A DNA stretch of 64,000 nucleotides from Lichenicoccus sp965277665 (GCF_965277665.1 NZ_OZ255835.1:2418001-2482000), one strand, 5' to 3'; positions 34,065 through 42,826 are shown, counted from the stretch's first letter. Program-made: numbers and translations. Notes: a model not told the origin generated them from the sequence alone.

Positions 34065-34712
34065 ATGCCCCCGCCTTGCCCACCGCCGTTCGATGACGGG
34101 TTCCGCCGGCACCTGCACACGCTGTTCTGCTGGCGGCGCGACGTCAGGCATTTCCGCACCGATCCGCTGCCCGCTCTGCTGCAGGCACGGCTGCTGGCGA
34201 GCTGTGCCCTGGCGCCCTCGGTCGGGTTGAGCGAGCCGTGGCGGCTGGTCGCGGTCGACGACCCGGACCGGCGTGCGGCGGTACGACGCAATTTCCTCGC
34301 CAGCAACCATCTGGCGCAGCAGGCCGTGCAGGCCGGCCGAGCGCAGGACTATGCCCGGCTCAAGCTCGCCGGGCTCGATCAGGCGCCGTGGCATCTTGCG
34401 GTGTTCTGCGAGTCCGATCCGGCTCAGGGCGGCGGCCTCGGGCGGCAGAGCATGCCCGAGACACTCGCCTTTTCCGCCGTGATGGCGATCCACACGCTCT
34501 GGCTGGCGGCGCGAGCCGAAGGCGTCGGCCTCGGCTGGGTTTCGATTCTCGACGCCGGCACCATGACCTCCATCCTCGACGTGCCGCCGGAGTGGCGCTT
34601 CATCGCCTATCTCTGCCTGGGCTACCCGGCCGCCGAGGATGACGTGCCGGAGCTCGAGCGCGCCGGCTGGGAGGTCCGCGGCGCCTCGGGGGCGGCGGTT
34701 TTGCAGCGGTAG
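34065..34712 (+). CDS. bluB: 5,6-dimethylbenzimidazole synthase
   Basis: 215 residues of the nitroreductase fold. FCWRRDVRHFRTDPLP, LLASCALAPSVGLSEPWRLV, SMPETLAFSAVMAIHTLWLAARAEGVGLGWVSI and FIAYLCLGYPA match BluB, which cleaves reduced FMN with oxygen to give the lower ligand of B12. ATG at 34065 is the likely start; a TTG at 34029 overlapping the cbiB stop is possible. Third gene of the second cobalamin block. Confidence 0.94.
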   Translation: MPPPCPPPFDDGFRRHLHTLFCWRRDVRHFRTDPLPALLQARLLASCALAPSVGLSEPWRLVAVDDPDRRAAVRRNFLASNHLAQQAVQAGRAQDYARLKLAGLDQAPWHLAVFCESDPAQGGGLGRQSMPETLAFSAVMAIHTLWLAARAEGVGLGWVSILDAGTMTSILDVPPEWRFIAYLCLGYPAAEDDVPELERAGWEVRGASGAAVLQR

Positions 34713-34790
34713 GCCAGCGACGTGACAGCGCGCCGTAACGGGTCTAGTCACGAATGAAGGTCGAATGACCGCGAAGCGGGGAGGATACAG

Positions 34791-35774
34791 ATGCAACGAC
34801 GGTCTTTCGTCGGGGGTGTTGGCGCGGCCGCTCTGGTGGCGTCGCTCGCGGCAGGCAGGTCGAGGGCGGCTGACCGCCCCTACACCGTGGCGCTGGTGCC
34901 GGGCCTCACCACCGACGCCTTCTACATCACCATGCATCGGGGCGCCGCGGCGGCGGCCCGCGCGTTGGGCGTCAAGCTGGTGTTCCAGGGCGCGCCGGCC
35001 TTCAATCCGGTGCAGCAGGTGCCGGTGCTGGATGCGGTGCTGGCCCGCCGGCCGGACGTGCTGCTGATCGCGCCCACCGACAAGACGCAGCTCATCGTGC
35101 CGCTGCGCAACGCCTTTTCCTCCGGCGTGCCGGTGATCACGGTCGATACCTATATCGGCACCGGCGTGTACCAGACCGGCAGCGGCAATGCCGACTTCCC
35201 GCTTGCCTATATCGCGTCGAACAATACGCTGGGCGGCGCGATCGCGGCCCGCGCGCTGGCAAAGGCGATCGGCGACCGCGGCCGCGTCTATGTCTCCAAC
35301 ATCGAGGCCGGGGTCTCGACCACCGACCAGCGCGAGGCCGGCTTCAAGCAGGAGATGGCGAAGCACCCGAACATCACCGTGCTGTCGACGCAGTTCAACG
35401 ACGACGACGCCAACAAGGCGGCCTCCCAGGCGCAGTCGGTGCTGGCACGGCATTCCGACCTGGTCGGCGTGTTCGGCACCAACCTGTTTTCCGCCATGGG
35501 AGCCGGCAACGGCATCCAGCAGGGCGGCAGCGCCGGGCGCGTCAAGGTGGTGGCGTTCGATGCGCCGCAATCCATCGTCGGCAACCTGAAAAGCGGCCTG
35601 GTGGATATCGCGATCGCGCAGCATCCGGCCGAGATCGGCTGGTTCGGCGTGGCGGCGGCGTATGCGCACCTGACCGGGCAGTCGATCCCGCCGGCGATCG
35701 CCACCGGCTTCACCATCATCGACAAGGCCAACGTCGATGATCCGGCCACCAAGCAGTATCTCTATTCGGAATGA
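34791..35774 (+). CDS. Sugar ABC transporter substrate-binding protein
   Basis: 327 residues, periplasmic binding protein of the ribose/LacI-like class. The signal starts MQRRSFVGGVGAAALVASLA, where the RRSFVG segment resembles a Tat motif. The mature protein has YTVALVPGLTTDAFYITMHRGA, DVLLIAPTDKTQLIVPL, VYVSNIEAGVSTTDQREAGF and LVGVFGTNLFSAMG. AGGAGG-like GGGGAGGA lies 9 bases upstream of the ATG. It is the first gene of an SBP-permease-ATPase transcript resembling FrcBCA. The sugar cannot be told from sequence alone. Confidence 0.9.
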   Translation: MQRRSFVGGVGAAALVASLAAGRSRAADRPYTVALVPGLTTDAFYITMHRGAAAAARALGVKLVFQGAPAFNPVQQVPVLDAVLARRPDVLLIAPTDKTQLIVPLRNAFSSGVPVITVDTYIGTGVYQTGSGNADFPLAYIASNNTLGGAIAARALAKAIGDRGRVYVSNIEAGVSTTDQREAGFKQEMAKHPNITVLSTQFNDDDANKAASQAQSVLARHSDLVGVFGTNLFSAMGAGNGIQQGGSAGRVKVVAFDAPQSIVGNLKSGLVDIAIAQHPAEIGWFGVAAAYAHLTGQSIPPAIATGFTIIDKANVDDPATKQYLYSE

Positions 35775-35787
35775 CCGGATACCCGGA

Positions 35788-36810
35788 GTGACTGGGCCGG
35801 CCACCGACACCCGGTCCCGCCGCAACATCCTCGCCTTATTGGCGGCCGGCCGGGCCTGGCTGTTCCTGCTCGTACTGCTGGTCGTCTTCGAGATCTGGTC
35901 TCGCGCGGCCTATGGCGGCAGCTTCGTGTTCAACGCATTCAACCTGCGCTCGGTGGCGGTGTTCGCGGTGGCCCCGGTGCTGCTCGGCCTCGGCCAGACC
36001 CTGGTCATCATCTCGGGCGGCATCGACCTCTCGGTCGGCTTCACCATGGGGCTGGCGGCGGTGATCTCGGCGCACGTCGCCAACAGCATCGGCACTGTCG
36101 CCGGCGCGCCGCTGGGGCTGCTCGCCGGCATCGTCGCGGCCCTGGCCGCGGTGATGCTGCCCGGCTGGATCAACGGGCTGCTGATCGCGCGGCTGCGGGT
36201 GCCCCCGTTCATCGGCACGCTGGGCATGTACGGGGTGGCGCGGGGTGCGGCCTACCTGATCGCCGGCGGCACCACGGTTCCGGTCGAGAACGCGTGGCTG
36301 AACTGGCTCGGCAACGGCACCATCGCCGGTGTCCCGGTGGTGGTGCTGGTGGCACTCGTGGTGGTGCTGGTGGTCCACTACCTGCTGTCCGAGAGCCTCT
36401 TCGGCCAGTACACCTACGCGATCGGCGGCAACCGGGCGGCGACGCTGCGTGCCGGCGTCAATGTCTCGCGGGTCACCGTGCTGCTCTACATGCTGTCGGC
36501 GCTGACCGCCGGCATCGACGGCATCCTCTATACCGGACGTTTCGCCGCAGGCGCCCCGCAGGCCGGCGAACCGCTGCTGCTCGACAGCATCGCCGCCGTG
36601 GTGATCGGCGGCGCCAGCCTGTTCGGCGGCTCCGGCACCGTCACCGGCACCATCATCGGCGCACTGATCATCGCGGTGATCCAGTACGGGCTGGTGTTCC
36701 TCGATGTCGAGCCGTTCTGGCAGTTCATCGCCGTCGGCATGGTCATCATCATCTCGGTGCTGGTCGACCAGAGCCAGCGCCGCTTCGGCGGCGGCCGCCA
36801 GGAAGAATGA
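35788..36810 (+). CDS. Sugar ABC transporter permease
   Basis: 340 residues with about ten membrane spans, of the RbsC/FrcC family. LGQTLVIISGGIDLSVG is the signature near the third span. LLIARLRVPPFIGTLGMYGV and YAIGGNRAATLRAGVNVSRV, the latter carrying the ATPase-contact loop, are also typical. GTG at 35788 lies 13 bases after the binding-protein stop. The stop overlaps the ATG of the ATPase gene. Confidence 0.9.
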   Translation: MTGPATDTRSRRNILALLAAGRAWLFLLVLLVVFEIWSRAAYGGSFVFNAFNLRSVAVFAVAPVLLGLGQTLVIISGGIDLSVGFTMGLAAVISAHVANSIGTVAGAPLGLLAGIVAALAAVMLPGWINGLLIARLRVPPFIGTLGMYGVARGAAYLIAGGTTVPVENAWLNWLGNGTIAGVPVVVLVALVVVLVVHYLLSESLFGQYTYAIGGNRAATLRAGVNVSRVTVLLYMLSALTAGIDGILYTGRFAAGAPQAGEPLLLDSIAAVVIGGASLFGGSGTVTGTIIGALIIAVIQYGLVFLDVEPFWQFIAVGMVIIISVLVDQSQRRFGGGRQEE

Positions 36811-37562
36811 CGGCCATGGGTGACATCAAGGCGGATCCAGTCCTGGAAACCCGGGGCCTGTCGAAGCGCTTCGGCGGCGTGCATGCGCTGGAGCGGGTGG
36901 ACTTCACGCTGCGCGCCGGCGAGGTGGTGGCGCTCGCCGGCGACAACGGCGCCGGCAAGTCCACCTTCACCAAGATCATCTCCGGCGTGTTCCAGCCGAG
37001 CGAGGGCGAAATCCGCTATTGCGGGCAGATGGTGTCGTTCGACGGCCCGCAGGCCGCGCGCACCCAGGGCATCGAGACCATCTACCAGGACCTCGCACTC
37101 GCCGATAACCTCGATATCGGCGGCAACGTGTTCCTCGGCCGCGAACTGAAAACCCGGTTCCTCGGGCTGCCGCGCATCGACCGCAAGCGCATGCGGGACG
37201 AGGCGGCGAAGGCGCTGGCGGTGCTCGACGTGCACCTGCACCAGCTCGACCGCCCGGTGCGGGCGCTGTCCGGCGGGCAGCGCCAGGCGGTAGCGATCGG
37301 GCGCGCGATCTACTGGGACGCGCGCGTTCTGATCATGGACGAGCCGACGGCCGCTTTGGGCGTGCCGGAGCAGCGCCGCGTGATGGAGCTGATACGCGGC
37401 CTGCGCGACAAGGGCATCGGCGTCATCTTCATCTCGCACAACCTCGCCGACATGTTCGCCGTCAGCGACCGCATCGTGGTACTCAGGCGCGGGATCGTGG
37501 CGGGCGAGCGCCAGGTGGGCGCGGTCGATCCCGAGGAGATCGTGCGCATGATGGTGGGCTAG
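36807..37562 (+). CDS. Sugar ABC transporter ATP-binding protein (single domain)
   Basis: 251 residues with one nucleotide-binding domain, unlike the double-domain RbsA. It resembles FrcA. Walker A is GDNGAGKSTFTKII, Q-loop IYQDLALADNLDIGGN, signature LSGGQRQAVAIGRAI, Walker B VLIMDEPTAALG and switch His ISHNLADMF. The ATG overlaps the permease stop (ATGA) and has GGAAG upstream. Its stop codon TAG shares its TA with the left flank of the hairpin element at 37562. Confidence 0.93.
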   Translation: MTAMGDIKADPVLETRGLSKRFGGVHALERVDFTLRAGEVVALAGDNGAGKSTFTKIISGVFQPSEGEIRYCGQMVSFDGPQAARTQGIETIYQDLALADNLDIGGNVFLGRELKTRFLGLPRIDRKRMRDEAAKALAVLDVHLHQLDRPVRALSGGQRQAVAIGRAIYWDARVLIMDEPTAALGVPEQRRVMELIRGLRDKGIGVIFISHNLADMFAVSDRIVVLRRGIVAGERQVGAVDPEEIVRMMVG

Positions 37563-37661
37563 GGCAGCATCCGATCACTTGGAATCGCTTTGCGATCCCA
37601 TGTGATGGATAAAGCTGCTCTATCAAACGACAAGCTGAGCATGATCGATCGGATCATGCTC
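37562..37661. repeat. Double-hairpin element at the end of an ABC operon
   Basis: Hairpin 1 (37562-37620, 59 bp) is an imperfect palindrome, flanked by TA on both sides, and matches the reverse complement of 1600-1658 at 49 of 59 positions. After TA and 14 more bases, hairpin 2 (37637-37661) is GAGCATGATC-GATCG-GATCATGCTC, followed by TA. The left TA plus the element's first G form the stop codon TAG of the ATPase gene. The same plan, with different sequence, is seen at 49542-49642. It may also act as a terminator. Confidence 0.7.
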
Positions 37662-37690
37662 TAGTAGTGTCTGCTGCGGGGAAAACGGGC

Positions 37691-38176
37691 ATGTCCCTCT
37701 ACGACCGCTTCGAGCAGGCGATCATGCTGGTGCTCACGGTTGCCGTCGTCGTGCTGGTGGCGCTCTCCACGTTCCACCTGGTCGCCTCGGTGGCCATGCT
37801 GGTGATCGACGACCGCCTCAATCCGGCCGATCCCGCAACCTTCCAGCGCGTCTTCGGGATGTTCTTCACGGTGGTCATCGGGCTCGAGTTCAAGCACTCG
37901 CTGGTGACCTCCGGCGGCCTGGAGAGCGTGGTGCGGGCGCGGTCGATCATCCTGATCGGCATGCTCGCGACGGTCCGCAAATTCATCGTGCTCGACCTCG
38001 CCACCGTCGACGCACTGGAGCTGTTCGCGATCGCGGCCGCGGTGCTGTCGCTCGGCGTGGTCTATTGGCTGGTGCGCGACCAGGACGGCAAGATCGCCGT
38101 CATGAAGGCGACCCGGCACACGGCCGAGCAGCATGCCCTGGGCCCGGCTATGGAGGAGCACGTCCGCCATCCCTGA
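37691..38176 (+). CDS. PsiE-like inner-membrane protein
   Basis: 161 residues with four membrane spans (MLVLTVAVVVLVALSTFHLV, VFGMFFTVVIGLEF, ARSIILIGMLATVRKFIVLD, LFAIAAAVLSLGVVYWLV). The GLEFKHSL and ATVRKFIVLD segments are typical of the phosphate-starvation-inducible PsiE family. Its function is unknown. ATG at 37691 is preferred to an upstream GTG because GGGGAAAA lies before it. It lies 29 bases beyond the double-hairpin element. Confidence 0.82.
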   Translation: MSLYDRFEQAIMLVLTVAVVVLVALSTFHLVASVAMLVIDDRLNPADPATFQRVFGMFFTVVIGLEFKHSLVTSGGLESVVRARSIILIGMLATVRKFIVLDLATVDALELFAIAAAVLSLGVVYWLVRDQDGKIAVMKATRHTAEQHALGPAMEEHVRHP

Positions 38177-38232
38177 CCGAGGTCCGCCACCCGTCACCGG
38201 GCTGCCGGGGACAACGTCCATAGCAGCGACAT

Positions 38233-39540
38233 CTAGCGCCAGAGCGCCCCGGCCGCGTCCTCGGCCTCGGGCTCCTCGCCATCCGGCGGCAGCTCCAGCA
38301 GGGATGCCGGGTCGGTCGCATTCTGGACCGCACCCGGCGCCTCGATCCCGCGCAGCTTGCGCGCCACCACGCGGGTGCGCCGCCTGGCTTCCTCGATCGA
38401 GCTCGACATCGCCGAGGCGTTGCGCCCGAGCCGCTCCAGCACGCCGTCCATCTTGACCATCTCCTGGCGGGTCGCGCCGAGCAGCTGGCTGATGATCTCG
38501 GTCTTCTCCTCCAGCGCCAGCGTCACATAGCCGAGATGGATGGTGCGCAGCAGCGCCGGGATCAGGCTCGGGCCCATCACCATGACGCGCTGCATGCGCC
38601 CGATCTCGTCGATCAGGCCGGGCACGCGCGCGATCTCGGCATACAGCCCGTCGGTCGGCAGGTAGAGCACCGCGAACTCCACCGTGACCGGCGGCACGAT
38701 GTATTTGGCAGCGATCTTGCGCGCCTCCAGGCGCACCAGCTGTTCAAGCGCGCGACGCGCGGTGCGCTCGCCATCGGCATCGACCTGCTCGACCGCCTGC
38801 AGCAGACGCTCGTAGGCCTCGGTGGGAAACTTGCTGTCGATGGCGAGCAGCGGTCGCGCGGCCCCCGGGCTGCCGCGCATCGGCATGCGCACCGCGAACT
38901 CCACCACCTCGGCGCTGCCCGCTGTGAGCCGGCAGTTGCTCTCGTAGGCGCCGGTCGGCAGCACGTCGTCGAGGATCGCGCGCAGCTGCGCCTCGCCCCA
39001 GCCGCCGCGCGTCTTGACGTTGGAGAACAGCCGCTTGAGGTCGCCGATCTGCGCGGTCATCGCCGCCACCTCGCCCATCGCCTTCTGCACCGCGCCGAAC
39101 TGCTCCAGGACGCGCTGGAAACTGGTCTGCATCTGCTTCTCGACGGCGGCATGCAGCTGTTCGTTCACCGAGGCCTGGATCGCGGCGAGCCTGGTCGCCG
39201 ACTGCTCGGACATCTCGCGCAGCGCATTGGCCATCGCCACCCGCGCCTCGCCCTGCTCGCGCGCCATCATCGTGGTCAGCGTGCCCAGCCGCTCGCTGAC
39301 GTCGTTGCGATTCTGCTCGATGCGGCTGACCAGGATGCGTTCGATCTCGGCAAGCCGGAACGACGTCCGCTCGGCGTCGCCGGCGCGCGCCGCCTGCTCG
39401 CGTTCGGCCAGCACGCCCAGCCGGTGCAGCAGCCGGGCGGCCTCGCGCGGCGCGGGATCGTGCAGCGCACGCAGCACCAGCAGGCAGGCCGCGAAGCTGG
39501 CGACGGCGGCCAGCAGCGCCAGCAATACGGCAACGGACAT
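38233..39540 (-). CDS. rmuC: DNA recombination protein RmuC
   Basis: 435 residues. An N-terminal membrane span (SVAVLLALLAAVASFAACLLV) is followed by a long coiled coil. The RmuC nuclease-like domain has TRGGWGEAQLRAILDDVLP, VEFAVRMP, LAIDSKFPTEAYERLL and FAVLYLPTDGLYAEIAR. RmuC limits inversions at short repeats in E. coli. ATG at 39540 is chosen because the span begins at once. It is divergent from the toxin-antitoxin pair. Confidence 0.93.
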   Translation of the reverse strand: MSVAVLLALLAAVASFAACLLVLRALHDPAPREAARLLHRLGVLAEREQAARAGDAERTSFRLAEIERILVSRIEQNRNDVSERLGTLTTMMAREQGEARVAMANALREMSEQSATRLAAIQASVNEQLHAAVEKQMQTSFQRVLEQFGAVQKAMGEVAAMTAQIGDLKRLFSNVKTRGGWGEAQLRAILDDVLPTGAYESNCRLTAGSAEVVEFAVRMPMRGSPGAARPLLAIDSKFPTEAYERLLQAVEQVDADGERTARRALEQLVRLEARKIAAKYIVPPVTVEFAVLYLPTDGLYAEIARVPGLIDEIGRMQRVMVMGPSLIPALLRTIHLGYVTLALEEKTEIISQLLGATRQEMVKMDGVLERLGRNASAMSSSIEEARRRTRVVARKLRGIEAPGAVQNATDPASLLELPPDGEEPEAEDAAGALWR

Positions 39541-39673
39541 CGGTCTGGCTGCAGCCTTTCGCCTCGCATCGCGGCATGGTCCCGCCGGGTTCAGCCGCGT
39601 TCGCCAATCGGCGGGATTGGATTGCCTTGAAGTCAATTGACGCCATGCCTATAGTAAGGCCGCCATAGGATCA

Positions 39674-40108
39674 ATGTTCGTCATGCATCCGCCCGCCATC
39701 GCCCGGCTGAACGCCAATCTCGACCCGGTCTCGATGGCCGAGCCGGTGACCCAGCAGGAAGCGGAGGCGATGCTGCGTGCCGCCTTCAACCTGTTCCAGC
39801 GCTGGCAACTCGATGCGCAGCAGAGCCGCCGCCTGCTGGGCTCGCCGAGCGAGCGCACCTTCCAGCGCTGGAAGGCCGGCGACGTCGCCACCATCCCGCA
39901 CGACACGACCTGCAGGCTCGGCGACCTGATGGGCATCCACAAGGCGCTGCGCTACCTGTTCACCGATCCGCAGCGCGGCTACGACTGGATACGCAAGCCG
40001 AGCCCGGCCTTCGGGGGCTATTCCGCCCTCGATCGCATGCTGCAGGGCGCGCCGACCGACCTTGCCGCGATCCGCGCCTATCTCGATGCGGAACGGGCGA
40101 GCTGGTAG
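39674..40108 (+). CDS. Xre/ParS-type antitoxin (MbcA/ParS family)
   Basis: 144 residues. An N-terminal helix-turn-helix-like part (EAEAMLRAAFNLFQRWQLDAQQ, GSPSERTFQRWKAG) is followed by the DUF2384/MbcA-ParS C-terminal domain (HKALRYLFTDPQRGYDWIRKP, GYSALDRMLQGAPTDLAAIRAYLDAER). These antitoxins neutralise RES-domain toxins and repress their own promoter. The RES gene starts 25 bases downstream, confirming the pair. Confidence 0.9.
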   Translation: MFVMHPPAIARLNANLDPVSMAEPVTQQEAEAMLRAAFNLFQRWQLDAQQSRRLLGSPSERTFQRWKAGDVATIPHDTTCRLGDLMGIHKALRYLFTDPQRGYDWIRKPSPAFGGYSALDRMLQGAPTDLAAIRAYLDAERASW

Positions 40109-40133
40109 CAGACGCCCCAGGAACCAGAGCATT

Positions 40134-40829
40134 ATGGCCCTGCGCCTGCGCTGGAAGAAATCGCACCGCATCATCCGCACGGTCTATCCGACGGTGCACC
40201 TGTTCGAGGATATCGCCGATCCGGCCGACTGGGACAGGATCGCGCGCGCCGAGGCCCGCAGCAACCCGCGCCTGCGCGACGAGATCGGCAACCTGGCCCT
40301 GGTGCCGGTGCATAGACGGGTCAGCGGCAGCACCGCGACCCTGGTGATGGGCGCCTTCACCCATGCCTCGCCGCTGCGTCCGAGCCGGTTCTCCGATGGC
40401 AGCTTCGGCGTCTGGTATTGCGGCGACCGCTTCGAGGTGGCACTGGCCGAGACCGCCTTTCATTTCGAGGCGTTCATGCGCGCGACCGGCGAGCCGGCGG
40501 CCGACGCGGATTTCCGCGAGCTGCACTGCGCGATCTCGGGCAGCGTGCACGACCTGCGCAAGGCCGACCCGGAGCACACCCTGGTGCCGGACGACTGGAG
40601 CGCCGGCCAGCGCCTCGGCCGCCGGCTGCATGACGAGGCGCTCGATGGCGTCGTCTATCCGAGCGTGCGCTTTCCCGCCGGCATGGCGGCCGGGCTGTTC
40701 TGGCCGAACTGCGTGACCCTGCCGGTGTTGCAGGCGCGCCAGTTCCGCTACCGCTGGGACGGCGGCCGCATGACCGCCTGGTTCGAGCACGGCACCCGGG
40801 ACTGGGTCTCGTACGAGCCGGCGGCGTGA
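40134..40829 (+). CDS. RES-domain toxin (NAD+-degrading family)
   Basis: 231 residues. It has the RES pattern, with an Arg near RIIRTVYPTVHLFED, RFSDGSFGVWYCGDRFEVALAETAFHF, which contains the conserved Tyr and Glu, and VYPSVRFPAGMAAGLFWPN with the Ser of the name. Characterised members such as MbcT and Res degrade NAD+ and stop growth unless bound by their Xre antitoxin. ATG at 40134 has AGGAACCAGAG just upstream. Second gene of the operon. Confidence 0.9.
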   Translation: MALRLRWKKSHRIIRTVYPTVHLFEDIADPADWDRIARAEARSNPRLRDEIGNLALVPVHRRVSGSTATLVMGAFTHASPLRPSRFSDGSFGVWYCGDRFEVALAETAFHFEAFMRATGEPAADADFRELHCAISGSVHDLRKADPEHTLVPDDWSAGQRLGRRLHDEALDGVVYPSVRFPAGMAAGLFWPNCVTLPVLQARQFRYRWDGGRMTAWFEHGTRDWVSYEPAA

Positions 40830-40851
40830 CCCAGGTTTCAAAGACCAGACC

Positions 40852-41358
40852 GTGAGCACTCCCGACTTCCTGCCGGGCTTTGCGACCCATCGCATCGAGA
40901 CCGAATCGGCTGTCTTCATCCATGCCCGCAGCGCCGGACATGGACCGCCCGAGCGCCTGATCGGCGCCGAGACCGCGTTCTTCCTGGGCCGCCAGCTGCA
41001 TACGCAGAGCAGGACCGAAGGCGTGCCGTCCGCGGCGCTCGCGGCCGAATATCTGCGCTGCTATTCCGCTCCCGGCACGATCCACTCGGCCTGCGAGGAC
41101 TACCGCGCCGCGGCCAGCATCGATCTCGGCCATGATCGCGCCGACGACGCGGCCAGGCGCCGCATCGGCGCGCCGCTGCTGGCGCTGTGGGGCGACAAGG
41201 GCACCGTCGGCGCGCTCTACGACGTGCCGCAGACCTGGCGCGAGAAGACCGCGTCGCCCGATCTCGTCACGGGGGCCGCGCTGCCGTGCGGGCACCTGCT
41301 GCAGGAGGAGCAGCCCGACGCGCTGCTTGCGCACCTGTTGGCGTTCCTCGCCGGGTGA
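40852..41358 (+). pseudogene. Internally deleted haloacetate dehalogenase-like alpha/beta hydrolase
   Basis: 168 residues in an open frame from GTG 40852. Residues 1-33 match the beginning of fluoroacetate dehalogenase-type hydrolases (FLPGFATHRIET, IHARSAGHGPP). The sequence then jumps directly to ERLIGAETAFFLG, which belongs to the cap region well past the active site. The rest continues normally: YSAPGTIHSACEDYRAAASIDLGHDRADDAARRRI in parts, LLALWGDKGTVGALYD and the catalytic His in LPCGHLLQEE. The segment with the oxyanion hole and the nucleophilic Asp, about 130 residues, is missing in frame. It is probably inactive, though still translated. It overlaps the next gene by 4 bases. Confidence 0.75.
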
Positions 41359-42080
41359 AGCCGCCCGGCCTCGATATCAGCGGCCTGACCCTGGCCTACG
41401 GCGCCCAGACCCTGTTCCGGGATCTGGCACTCGGCGTGCCGGCCGGACGGTTCATGGTGATGCTGGGGGCCAGCGGCGTCGGCAAGAGCAGCCTGCTGCG
41501 GGTCGCGGCCGGGCTCGCTAGCCCGATGGCCGGATGCGTCACGGCCACCGACGGGCAACTCCTGCAGGGGCGCATCGCCTGGATGGGGCAGCAGGACCTG
41601 CTGTATCCCTGGCTCACCATCCTCGACAACGTCATGCTCGGCGCGCGGCTGCGCCGGCAGCAGCAGGACCGCCGCCGCGCCCTGGATCTGCTGGAGCGTG
41701 TCGGGCTCGGCGGCCGTGCCGGCTCGCTTCCGGCCGAACTGTCCGGCGGCATGCGCCAGCGCGCGGCGCTCGCCCGCACGCTCTACGAGGACCGCCCGAT
41801 CGTGCTGATGGACGAGCCGTTCTCGGCGCTGGACAGCATCACCCGCACCCGCGTGCAGGACCTCGCGGCAGGCCTGCTCGTCGGCCGCACCGTGCTGATG
41901 ATCACCCACGATCCGCTGGAGGCGTGTCGCATGGGCCAGCTCCTGGTGGTGCTGTCGGGAACGCCCGCAACATTGACCGCGCCGGTGGCACTCGCGGGCG
42001 ATGCGCCACGGCCGCCGGACGATGCCGAGGTGCTGCGCATGATGGGCCGGTTGCTGCGCGTGCTGAGTGCCGCCGCCTGA
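41355..42080 (+). CDS. NitT/TauT-type ABC transporter ATP-binding protein
   Basis: 241 residues. Walker A GASGVGKSSLLRVAAGL, Q-loop WMGQQDLLYPWLTILDNV, signature LSGGMRQRAALARTL, Walker B IVLMDEPFSALDSITR and switch His MITHDPLEACRM. The PFSALDSITR element and the PWLT segment fit the nitrate/sulfonate/taurine and pyrimidine-precursor (ThiZ-like) group. It is coupled to the deleted hydrolase upstream and the permease downstream by overlaps. No binding protein is encoded next to it. Confidence 0.88.
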   Translation: MKPPGLDISGLTLAYGAQTLFRDLALGVPAGRFMVMLGASGVGKSSLLRVAAGLASPMAGCVTATDGQLLQGRIAWMGQQDLLYPWLTILDNVMLGARLRRQQQDRRRALDLLERVGLGGRAGSLPAELSGGMRQRAALARTLYEDRPIVLMDEPFSALDSITRTRVQDLAAGLLVGRTVLMITHDPLEACRMGQLLVVLSGTPATLTAPVALAGDAPRPPDDAEVLRMMGRLLRVLSAAA

Positions 42081-42826
42081 TGCTGAGATCAGCCAGCCGT
42101 CCGCTGCTGACCCTGATCGGCCTGCTGGCGGTCTGGTGGGCGGTGAGCCGGACCAGCGGCATTCCTGCCTACCTGCTGCCCGATCCGGGGTCGGTGGCGG
42201 TCGCACTCTGGCAGCAGCGCGGCCTCCTGCTCTGGAGCACGCTCACCACGCTGACCGAGACCGTGCTCGGCTTGTCGATCGGCACCCTGCTCGGCGCGGC
42301 CGCGGCACTCGCGATGGTGTTCTCGCCGCTGCTGGCACGCTGGCTGATGCCGCTGCTGCTGCTCAGCCAGGCGGTGCCGGTGTTCGCGCTCGCACCGCTC
42401 CTGGTGTTGTGGTTCGGTTTCGGCATCGCATCCAAGGTGGTGATGGCGGTGCTGGTGATCTTCTTCCCGGTCACCGCCGCGTTCGCCGACGGCCTGCGCC
42501 GCGTCGCACCCGGCTGGCTCGACCTCGCGCGAACCATGGGCGCGTCGCCATTCGCCGTCCTGCGCCATGTGCGGCTGCCGGCGGCGATGCCGGCCTTCGG
42601 CTCCGGACTGCGCGTCGCCACCGCGATCGCGCCGATCGGCGCGGTGATCGGCGAGTGGGTCGGCGCCTCCGCCGGCCTCGGCTACGTCATGCTGAACGCG
42701 AACGCACGCATCGAGACCGACGTGATGTTCGCGGCTTTGTTCGTGCTGGCGTTGATGACCGTCCTGCTCTGGACCCTGGTCGACCGGCTGCTGCGCCGGC
42801 TGCTGTTCTGGGTGCCCGAAGCATGA
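42080..42826 (+). CDS. NitT/TauT-type ABC transporter permease
   Basis: 248 residues with about six spans. YLLPDPGSVAVALWQQRG is the usual front of this family. The EAA-type cytoplasmic loop is ADGLRRVAPGWLDLARTMGAS, followed by VRLPAAMPAFGSGLRVATAIAPIGAVIGEWVGASAGLGYVML in blocks. It resembles ThiX/SsuC permeases; a thiamine-precursor role is possible but unproven without a binding protein. Its ATG overlaps the ATPase stop by one base. Confidence 0.88.
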   Translation: MLRSASRPLLTLIGLLAVWWAVSRTSGIPAYLLPDPGSVAVALWQQRGLLLWSTLTTLTETVLGLSIGTLLGAAAALAMVFSPLLARWLMPLLLLSQAVPVFALAPLLVLWFGFGIASKVVMAVLVIFFPVTAAFADGLRRVAPGWLDLARTMGASPFAVLRHVRLPAAMPAFGSGLRVATAIAPIGAVIGEWVGASAGLGYVMLNANARIETDVMFAALFVLALMTVLLWTLVDRLLRRLLFWVPEA

